The position numbers were made by a program, and so were the translations under genes. From Bradyrhizobium symbiodeficiens (GTDB lineage: Bacteria; Pseudomonadota; Alphaproteobacteria; Rhizobiales; Xanthobacteraceae), in assembly GCF_002266465.3 (NCBI RefSeq), contig NZ_CP029427.2, forward strand, positions 3,908,501-3,972,500: 64,000 bases of DNA, given 5' to 3'. Position 1 is the stretch's first letter; the number at the start of each line of letters is the position of its first letter. This document shows positions 57,720 through 64,000 of this stretch, piece after piece. The notes under the pieces are model-generated. The model had not been told where the DNA came from. It did not search any database and saw only the letters and a list, made by a program, of their open reading frames with translations.

Positions 57720-59114
57720 TCACGCCCCGTTCAGGAATTGAAGCGGGTCAACCGGGGTCGATCCCTTGCGGATCTCGAAGTGGAGCTGCGGCGACGCCAC
57801 CTCCCCGGATTGACCCGACTTGGCAATGACCTGACCGCGCTTGATGGTATCGCCGCGCTTCACCAACAGCTCACTCGCATGGGCATATGCGGTGACGTAG
57901 CCGTTGGAATGCCGAACCAGGACCAGATTGCCGTAACCCTTCAGCTCGTTGCCGGAGTAGGCAACGACGCCGTCTTCGGCTGCCTTGACCGGCGTCCCCT
58001 CGGGCACCGCGAGATTGATGCCGTCATTGGACTTACCGTTGGTCTTGGCGCCGTAGCTCGTGACCACCTTGCCGCGCACCGGCCAGCGGAAGGTCGGCAG
58101 CGCGCTGGTGGTCTCTGCTGCTTTCGCCGGCGCCTCGGCGGCGGGTTTCTCTTCGACATTCGCCGTGGCCTGAGCCAGGCGCGCGCTCTGCACCGGCGCG
58201 GCGGCAGCCGCCATCCTGGTGGCGGGCGCGGGAGCAGCCGCAACCGGCTGGAGCGTGCCGGCAACCGGTCCGGCTCCAACCGGAGCCGCAGCAACCGGCG
58301 GCGCCAGCACAGCGGTCCTGGCGCCGGGCACCGTCAGCTTGGTGCCGAGCTTTAGCTTGGCCGAGGGATCGAGGCCATTGGCACGGGCCAGCTCAACCGA
58401 CGAGATGTGGTTCTTGCGGGCTATGCTGGCGAGCGTATCGCCGCGGTTGACGAAGTGCATGCTCGACGGCGCAGCAATGGCCGCAACTGGCTTGGCCGCA
58501 GGCGCCATCACGTGAGCCGCCGCGACGGGAGCCGGCGCAGGCGCAGCGGCCGTAGCCGGATGCGGGATGATCAGTTGCTGGCCGGGCGAGAGCGCGCGCG
58601 GCCCCTTGTAGCCGTTGGCCGCGAGGATCGCCTGCGGCGTGACGTGATAGCGCCTGGCGATCACATCGAGCGTGTCGCTGGTGCCGACGATGATCTTGGT
58701 GCCTCCGGCCGGCGGAGCCGCGGCAACGGAACGCGGCGGCACAGTAGCCGTGGTCTCGAGATGCGGCTGCGTCGGGGGCGCGTAGGAACTGACGCCGCGC
58801 CCGCCTCCGGACACGCCACCACCACCCGCAACGGGATAGGACTGCGGTGCGGTCACCGCCGGCGGCGGCAAGGGCTGCGACTGATAATAACCGGACTGCG
58901 TCTGCGGCCGCGAATATTGCGGCAGCTCGCGCTGCGGCGGCGGTGCCTGCTGCACCGAACCGGTCTGATCAGACGCGAAGGGGTTGGAGAAGTTCGACTG
59001 GGACAGCCGCGACGACATGTCGGCGCTGCACCCTGCGAAGCTGAAGGAGATCAGCGCCAGCACCGCGACCTGCGGTACGCGGCGCGAGTAAAGCAACTCG
59101 GCGACGACGGACAT
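57720..59114 (-). CDS. nlpD: NlpD-like LysM/LytM lipoprotein
   Basis: The 464-residue product has a lipoprotein signal (ALISFSFAGCSAD, Cys29), a Pro/Gln-rich linker, two LysM domains (about 140-187 and 222-270) and a C-terminal LytM (M23) domain (about 345-462). In the latter, the first zinc His of HxGxD is replaced (NDGINLAVP), as in NlpD/EnvC/DipM-type activators of amidases, while AYAH and LHFEIR remain. The likely role is activation of cell-separation amidases. pcm lies upstream on the same strand, as in nlpD-pcm-surE groups. Confidence 0.88.
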   Translation of the reverse strand: MSVVAELLYSRRVPQVAVLALISFSFAGCSADMSSRLSQSNFSNPFASDQTGSVQQAPPPQRELPQYSRPQTQSGYYQSQPLPPPAVTAPQSYPVAGGGGVSGGGRGVSSYAPPTQPHLETTATVPPRSVAAAPPAGGTKIIVGTSDTLDVIARRYHVTPQAILAANGYKGPRALSPGQQLIIPHPATAAAPAPAPVAAAHVMAPAAKPVAAIAAPSSMHFVNRGDTLASIARKNHISSVELARANGLDPSAKLKLGTKLTVPGARTAVLAPPVAAAPVGAGPVAGTLQPVAAAPAPATRMAAAAAPVQSARLAQATANVEEKPAAEAPAKAAETTSALPTFRWPVRGKVVTSYGAKTNGKSNDGINLAVPEGTPVKAAEDGVVAYSGNELKGYGNLVLVRHSNGYVTAYAHASELLVKRGDTIKRGQVIAKSGQSGEVASPQLHFEIRKGSTPVDPLQFLNGA

Positions 59115-59223
59115 GGTTACTCACTCGTACGCAACTGAACTGGTCTTTTAAGTAAACACGCGCCGAGTAAATAACGGCTTAACCCTCCCAATAAGATGTT
59201 GGCAGCACAGCCGATCCGGAAAT

Positions 59224-59874
59224 CTACAGCTCCCGCGCCACCCCGGGCAGCGCCGGCACGAAGCGGACATCGACGAGTTCCTTGCGCTCGATCCCGGCTT
59301 CGGTGCGGGTCAGGCGGATCAGCGTCTGCACGCCCTGATGCGGGCCGACCGGCGCGATCAGGATACCGCCGACCTCGAGCCGCTCGACCAGATTCTCAGG
59401 TATCTGCTCCACCGCGGCGGTGACGATGATGCGGTCGAATGGGCCGATATTGGGCGGCAGATCGAGACCGTCGCCGAGCATCACCTCGACATTGTGACAT
59501 TCGAGCTTTTCGAGCCTGGCGCGTGCCGTGTCGGCAAGCTTGCGATAGCGCTCGACGGTCAGGACCTGGCCGGCGAGCCGCGACAGCACGGCGGCCTGAT
59601 AGCCGGATCCTGTCCCGATCTCCAGCACGCGGTGCCGCTTCTGGAGCTGCAGCTGTTCGGTCATGTAGGCCACGACGAAGGGCTGGCTGATGGTCTGCCC
59701 GCAGGCGATCGGCAGCGCGCTGTCCCGATAAGCGCCGTCGCGATCGGCCTCGTCGACGAAAAGCTCGCGCGGCACCGCCTCCATGGTTCGCAGCACCGCC
59801 TGGTCGCTGATGCCCCGACGCCGCAGCGTGAGCTGAAACATCATCTTTTCCGGCGGATGCTGATCGGAGGTCAT
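59224..59874 (-). CDS. pcm: Protein-L-isoaspartate O-methyltransferase
   Basis: The 216-residue AdoMet enzyme repairs isoaspartyl residues. The fold shows [13 protein letters not shown], the SAM motif [28 protein letters not shown] and [25 protein letters not shown] 59874 gives the normal length. It is separated from surE by the divergent response regulator. Confidence 0.93.
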   Translation of the reverse strand: MTSDQHPPEKMMFQLTLRRRGISDQAVLRTMEAVPRELFVDEADRDGAYRDSALPIACGQTISQPFVVAYMTEQLQLQKRHRVLEIGTGSGYQAAVLSRLAGQVLTVERYRKLADTARARLEKLECHNVEVMLGDGLDLPPNIGPFDRIIVTAAVEQIPENLVERLEVGGILIAPVGPHQGVQTLIRLTRTEAGIERKELVDVRFVPALPGVAREL

Positions 59875-60101
59875 TGCCTGCTTGTGCCGTCTTGCCGGAT
59901 CCGGTGGACATTCAACCCGGGCGCTAGAATCGTGTTCCTGCTCAGGAACCTATGATATCCTTCGCCTGGAGCATTTGACCACAAATTGGCTTGCCACGGG
60001 CGAGCCGCGATGACCATTTTCAGATATCCGTTCGTCAAAACGCGCATTGCGTCAATTCGTGTTATCTGCGAACGTTTTTGGCAATGGGCAAGGGACCAAC
60101 T

Positions 60102-60473
60102 ATGACCGCGACAGGGCTTTCAGGCCGCTCTGTATTCCTCGTCGAAGACGAGGTGATGATCAGGATGATGGTCGCGGATATGCTCGAAGAGCTCGGCTAC
60201 AAGGTCGCAGCTGAGGCGGGCGACATCACTGAGGCCCTGCGGCTCGCCCAGGCGACCGAATTCGACATCGCCATTCTCGACGTCAACGTCAACGGCAAGG
60301 TGATCTCGCCGGTCGCCGACGTGATCAAGGCGAAGGGCTGTCCGTTCATCTTCGCCACCGGCTACGGCTCCTCCGGCCTGCCCGAGCAATATCGCGACCG
60401 GCCGGCGCTTCAGAAGCCGTTCCAGCTCGACGCGCTCGGCAAAACCATCGAAGCCGCACTTCGCGGCGGCTAG
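60102..60473 (+). CDS. Single-domain response regulator
   Basis: The 123-residue protein is a bare receiver domain: acidic pair Glu15-Asp16 (FLVEDEVMI), phosphoacceptor Asp60 (IAILDVNVNG), Thr86 (FIFATGYG) and Lys105 (LQKPF). No output domain is present. AAGGGA six bases before ATG 60102 supports this start over ATG 60084. It stands on the plus strand inside the minus-strand pcm/surE group; no histidine kinase gene is adjacent. Confidence 0.9.
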   Translation: MTATGLSGRSVFLVEDEVMIRMMVADMLEELGYKVAAEAGDITEALRLAQATEFDIAILDVNVNGKVISPVADVIKAKGCPFIFATGYGSSGLPEQYRDRPALQKPFQLDALGKTIEAALRGG

Positions 60474-60476
60474 GCG

Positions 60477-61244
60477 CTATTTTAGCGTCGCGCTGAGCTC
60501 TTCCGAAAACGCTTCGTTGGTGCGGTCGAGCCTGAGCGGCGTGACCGAGACATAGCGCTCCCGCAGCGCCGCCAGATCGGTACCGTCCGCCGGCGTGTCC
60601 AGCATCGCAGAGCGCTCGAAGCCGATCCAGAAATAGGGATTGTTGCGGCCGTCTCTGCGCTCGTCGATCCGCAAGAAGCCGAGATTGCGCTTGCCCTGGC
60701 GCGTGACGCGGATGCCGAGCACGTCCTCCGGCGCGCAGGAGGGGAAGTTGACGTTGATGACGGTGTCCTTCGGAATGCCGGCGGCGATCACCTTGCGCAG
60801 GATGTCGGGCCCGAATTTGCGCGCGGTGTCCCACGGCGGGTGCTCGCGGGTCTCGACGCTGAACTCCTGCGACAGCGCGAACGAGGGCAACCCCAGGATG
60901 GTGCCCTCCAGCGCGCCGGCGATGGTGCCGGAATAGACCACGTCCTCGGCGACGTTGCGGCCCTTGTTGACCCCGGACAGCACGACGTCGGGTAGCTTGG
61001 CGCCGAGGATATGGCGCGCCCCCATGATCACGCAGTCGGTCGGCGTGCCGCGCACGGCGAAGTGCCGCGGCCCGACTTCGCGCAGGCGCAAGGGATCGTT
61101 CAGCGACAGCGAATGCGAGACGCCGGACTGGTCGAGCTCGGGCGCCACCACCCAGACGTCGTCGGACAGCGCGCGCGCGATCTCCTCGACCACCTTGAGG
61201 CCGGGGGCGTGAATGCCGTCGTCATTGGTGCAGAGAATGCGCAT
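60477..61244 (-). CDS. surE: 5'/3'-nucleotidase SurE
   Basis: The 255-residue metal-dependent phosphatase hydrolyses nucleoside monophosphates. The start MRILCTNDDGIHAPGL holds the Asp-Asp metal ligands; PELDQSGVSHSLSL, GTPTDCV and LSGVNKGRNVAEDVVYSGTIAGALEG follow. ATG 61244 is chosen; upstream reading runs into non-homologous sequence. Its stop is three bases from that of the response regulator. Confidence 0.95.
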   Translation of the reverse strand: MRILCTNDDGIHAPGLKVVEEIARALSDDVWVVAPELDQSGVSHSLSLNDPLRLREVGPRHFAVRGTPTDCVIMGARHILGAKLPDVVLSGVNKGRNVAEDVVYSGTIAGALEGTILGLPSFALSQEFSVETREHPPWDTARKFGPDILRKVIAAGIPKDTVINVNFPSCAPEDVLGIRVTRQGKRNLGFLRIDERRDGRNNPYFWIGFERSAMLDTPADGTDLAALRERYVSVTPLRLDRTNEAFSEELSATLK

Positions 61245-61339
61245 GCGAAGTGCCGATTCCAAAAAGCGGGGTCTGAGCCGTCTTATCCGGCTCCGGCCGA
61301 TCAGGCAAACCGGCCGATCAGGGAGCCGGCCTGAACCCG

Positions 61340-61702
61340 TTAGCGGCGGATGCGCCATTGCGGCAGGAAGCGCGCCAGCCGGCCCTCCACGCGCAGCTCC
61401 ATCGCCCGCACCGCCGGACTGACGATCGGCGCCTCGATCACGCCGAGCGCCTCCAATTCCGCAACGAGCGCGTCCGGCTCTGGCGTTTGCGGAAAGCGCT
61501 CGCGGGCCACCGTCAGCGCGCTGTCGAAGTCGGCAGCGTTCACACCGGGCTTGGCCCGCCGGCTCTGCACGAAATCCTCGTCCCAGAGCCGCGTGACCTC
61601 GATGTCGAGCACGCCGCGCAGGCGCTGATCGACGGCCTGGATTCCGCCCCCCGTCACCGCCCATTGTCGGCCGACCCAGAAGATGTCGCGATGCAAGGCC
61701 AT
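61340..61702 (-). CDS. Conserved hypothetical protein between surE and serS
   Basis: The 120-residue product MALHRDIFWVGRQWAVTGGGIQAVDQRLRG contains DIEVTRLWDEDFVQSRRAKPGVNAADFDSALTVARERFP. It has no signal peptide or membrane segment. The family is unknown to me; position between serS and surE on the same strand suggests it belongs to that transcript. ATG 61702 is preferred over 61762, which runs through a basic non-conserved stretch. Confidence 0.65.
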   Translation of the reverse strand: MALHRDIFWVGRQWAVTGGGIQAVDQRLRGVLDIEVTRLWDEDFVQSRRAKPGVNAADFDSALTVARERFPQTPEPDALVAELEALGVIEAPIVSPAVRAMELRVEGRLARFLPQWRIRR

Positions 61703-61778
61703 GAACGGTCGGTTCGCATTGACGGATGGCCGGCAGGATAGCCGGCCCTCCGCTCCGCGCAACCGATCGTTTCCAGCG

Positions 61779-63110
61779 TTAGTCCCGCCCGATCACTTTC
61801 ACGCCGCCCATATAGGGCTGAAGTACGTCGGGGACCGCGATCGAGCCGTCCTCCTGCTGATAGGTCTCCATCACGGCGATCAGCGCGCGGCCGAGCGCAG
61901 TGCCCGAACCGTTCAGCGTGTGGACGAAACGCGGCTTGCCGTCGGGACCGCGCGAGCGCGCATCCATGCGGCGCGCCTGGAAGTCGCCGCAGACCGAGCA
62001 GCTCGAGATCTCGCGGAATGCCCCGCCCTCGCCCTGGCCCGGCATCCAGACCTCGATGTCATAGGTTTTTTGCGACGAGAAACCCATGTCCCCTGCGCAC
62101 AGCGTCATCACGCGATAATGCAGGTCGAGCCGCCGCAGCACTTCCTCGGCACAGGCGAGCATGCGTTCGTGCTCGTCCCTGCTGCTCTCCGGCGTCGTGA
62201 TCGAGACCAGCTCGACCTTGGTGAACTGGTGCTGGCGGATCATGCCGCGCGTGTCGCGCCCGGCCGCGCCCGCCTCGGCACGGAAGCACGGCGTCAGCGC
62301 GGTGAGCCGCATCGGCAGCTGCTTTTCGTCGAGGATTGATTCGCGCGCGAGGTTGGTGAGCGATACTTCCGCGGTCGGGATGAGGCCAAGGCGCTCTGTC
62401 TTCAGCCGCTCCTGGTCGGGCGACGCAAGGAGTTCGCCCTTGATCGCCCAGAACTGATCGTCCTCGAATTTCGGCAATTGTCCGGTGCCGAACATGATCT
62501 CGTTGCGAACCAGCAGCGGCGGATTGATCTCGGTATAGCCGTGCTCGTCGACGTGCAGATTCAGCATGAACTGGCCGAGCGCGCGCTCGAGGCGCGCCAG
62601 GCCCTTCTTCAGCACGACGAAGCGCGCTCCCGACAGTTTTGCCGCCGCCTCGAAATCCATGTCGCCGAGCGCGGTGCCGAGATCGTCATGCAGCTTCGGC
62701 GCGAAGCTGTAGTTGCGCTTGTTGCCGAACACATGGCGCTGCACGTTGCCGTGCTCGTCGACGCCGTCGGGCACGTCGCCGAACGGAATGTTCGGGATGG
62801 CGGACAGCTCTTTTGCCAGCTCATCGTCGGCGGCTTTCGCGGCGGCCTCGAGCTGCGGCATCGTGGTCTTGAGCTCGGCAACTTCGGCCATCAGCTTGGC
62901 CGCGCGCGCCTCGTCCTTCGCTTTCTTCGCGTCGCCGATTTCCTTGGAGGCCGCATTGCGCCGCGCCTGCGCCTGCTCGGACGCCAGGATCGCCGCACGC
63001 CGCGTCTCGTCGATCGCGAGCAGCGCGGTCGACAACGGCTTCAGGCCTCGCCGCGCGAGACCGGCGTCGAAGGCTTGCGGATTGTCGCGGATCGATTTGA
63101 TGTCGTGCAT
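61779..63110 (-). CDS. serS: Seryl-tRNA synthetase
   Basis: The 443-residue class II enzyme charges tRNA-Ser. The N-terminal coiled-coil arm (residues about 30-110: [26 protein letters not shown]) binds the tRNA long variable arm. Motif 2 is [30 protein letters not shown]; motif 3 is [28 protein letters not shown] 63110 ([10 protein letters not shown]) is the usual start; the frame continues upstream through a dispersed repeat ([11 protein letters not shown]), which is not part of the gene. Confidence 0.95.
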   Translation of the reverse strand: MHDIKSIRDNPQAFDAGLARRGLKPLSTALLAIDETRRAAILASEQAQARRNAASKEIGDAKKAKDEARAAKLMAEVAELKTTMPQLEAAAKAADDELAKELSAIPNIPFGDVPDGVDEHGNVQRHVFGNKRNYSFAPKLHDDLGTALGDMDFEAAAKLSGARFVVLKKGLARLERALGQFMLNLHVDEHGYTEINPPLLVRNEIMFGTGQLPKFEDDQFWAIKGELLASPDQERLKTERLGLIPTAEVSLTNLARESILDEKQLPMRLTALTPCFRAEAGAAGRDTRGMIRQHQFTKVELVSITTPESSRDEHERMLACAEEVLRRLDLHYRVMTLCAGDMGFSSQKTYDIEVWMPGQGEGGAFREISSCSVCGDFQARRMDARSRGPDGKPRFVHTLNGSGTALGRALIAVMETYQQEDGSIAVPDVLQPYMGGVKVIGRD

Positions 63111-63120
63111 GGCTGTCTTC

Positions 63121-63207
63121 CCGTCATGGCCGGGTTTATCCCGGCCATCCACGTCCTTGCCGCCTTAGATCAAGCCGTGGATGCCCGGGTCAAGCCCGGG
63201 CATGACG
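63121..63207. repeat. Dispersed palindromic repeat between tatC and serS
   Basis: CCGTCATGGCCGGGTTTATCCCGGCCATCCACG at the left and CGTGGATGCCCGGGTCAAGCCCGGGCATGACG at the right. Each half contains its own hairpin (GGCCGGG/CCCGGCC and GCCCGGG/CCCGGGC). Similar repeats are frequent in alphaproteobacterial intergenic DNA, from memory. Confidence 0.7.
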
Positions 63208-63246
63208 AATCATGGGCTGAGCGGCGCAATGATAGAGCGAAAGGCC

Positions 63247-64000
63247 CTACTCCGCCGGATTGGCCGGCGTGGACACGTCGGTGCCGGTCGTCGCCTGCGT
63301 CGCCGCCAACTTCTTCTCTACCATCGCGACCGCGATGATCGAGCCTTCGTAGAGCAACAGCAAGGGGATCGCGAGCGAGCACTGGCTGAGCACGTCCGGC
63401 GGCGTCAGCACGGCGGCGATGACGAAGGCGATGACGATGAAATAGCGCCGCTTCTCGCGCAGCATCTTCGCCGAGACGATGCCGATGCGGCCGAGCAGAG
63501 TCAGGATCACCGGGAGCTGGAAGGCGATACCGAAGGCGAAGATCAGCGACATCATCAGCGACAGATATTCGCCGACCTTGGGCAAGAGCTGGATCTGTGC
63601 GGTCTCGTCACTGCCGGCCTGCTGCATGCCGAGCGAGAAGCGGACCAGCATCGGCAGCACGACGAAATAGACCAGGGCGGAGCCCAGCACGAAGAAGAAG
63701 GGAGTCGCGACCAGATACGGCAGGAAGGCCTGCTTCTCGTGCTTGTACAGACCCGGCGCCACGAATCCGTAGATCTGCGTCGCAATGACCGGGAACGAGA
63801 TGAAGCCGGCGCCGAACAGCGCGAGCTTGAGCTGGGTGATAAAATATTCCAGCAGCGCCGTGTAGATGAACTTGGAATTCTCGGGACCCGCGACCCACAC
63901 GAACGGCCAGACCAGCACGTTGTAGATCTGCTTGGCGAAGAAGAAGCAGAAGATGAATGCAATGCCGAAGCCGAGCAGCGCCTTGATCAGCCGCGAGCGC
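63247..64000 (-). CDS. tatC: Twin-arginine translocase subunit TatC (5' end outside window)
   Basis: The visible 250 residues are the C-terminal part of TatC, with five membrane helices. Conserved blocks are [80 protein letters not shown] and [27 protein letters not shown]. TatC binds the twin-arginine signal and, with TatA/B, exports folded proteins. The first helix is only partly included. It is followed by serS. Confidence 0.94.
   Translation of the reverse strand, partial: RSRLIKALLGFGIAFIFCFFFAKQIYNVLVWPFVWVAGPENSKFIYTALLEYFITQLKLALFGAGFISFPVIATQIYGFVAPGLYKHEKQAFLPYLVATPFFFVLGSALVYFVVLPMLVRFSLGMQQAGSDETAQIQLLPKVGEYLSLMMSLIFAFGIAFQLPVILTLLGRIGIVSAKMLREKRRYFIVIAFVIAAVLTPPDVLSQCSLAIPLLLLYEGSIIAVAMVEKKLAATQATTGTDVSTPANPAE

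Overview
The window reads as chromosomal DNA of a high-GC alphaproteobacterium, most likely a Bradyrhizobium or close relative. Three things point that way: house-keeping proteins of rhizobial type; several families of intergenic palindromes that I associate with Bradyrhizobium genomes; and the gene neighbourhoods gyrA/coaD/cyclophilins/queA/tgt, yajC-secD-secF, and nlpD/pcm/surE/serS/tatC. No rRNA, tRNA, CRISPR array, IS transposase or replication origin was found. The first gene (acetoacetyl-CoA synthetase) and the last (tatC) run off the ends.

Layout. 1-6 kb: end of acetoacetyl-CoA synthetase, small secreted or lipoprotein genes, a formyltransferase-fold protein, a RidA protein and an EamA transporter. 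6-18.4 kb: secreted caspase-fold protein, cysK with an orphan BrnA antitoxin, tgt, patatin lipoprotein with a TetR regulator, PepSY protein, asd behind a possible threonine attenuator, queA, two cyclophilins and coaD. 18.5-29 kb: kup, gyrA, ssb, an outer-membrane beta-barrel protein and uvrA. 29-30.5 kb: an AT-richer insert carrying one gene whose product joins a TIR domain to a SIR2 domain. 30.5-43 kb: accessory stretch with a HAD phosphatase, YVTN and SRPBCC proteins, a dispersed palindromic element, a higBA pair with a broken toxin, an AAA ATPase, an acyl-CoA ligase with a DUF296 protein, a peptidoglycan amidase, a frameshifted secreted-protein gene, a lipoprotein, a GNAT protein, DUF3597 and DUF2189 proteins and an MltB-like transglycosylase. 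43-52 kb: DUF1127 protein, trmFO, a kinase-like protein fused to an ANL C-terminal domain, CAP protein, class V aminotransferase, cupin, winged-helix/TPR regulator, ilvA. 52-64 kb: homologues of the complex I assembly factors NDUFAF6 and NDUFAF3, secF, secD, yajC, a DUF815 ATPase, nlpD-like gene, pcm, response regulator, surE, serS and tatC.

How the genes work together. Protein export and envelope functions dominate the right end (SecDF-YajC, TatC, NlpD-like, cyclophilin). tRNA modification is represented by tgt, queA and trmFO, and DNA maintenance by gyrA, ssb and uvrA. The best candidate for an under-described system is the single-gene TIR-SIR2 protein, because both domains are NAD-consuming modules of known anti-phage systems and the gene sits in foreign-looking DNA between two conserved genes. 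Other points worth following are the threonine-codon-rich leader plus terminator before asd, the kinase-ANL fusion, the tgt product lacking all three zinc cysteines, and paired palindromes flanking the patatin/TetR genes.
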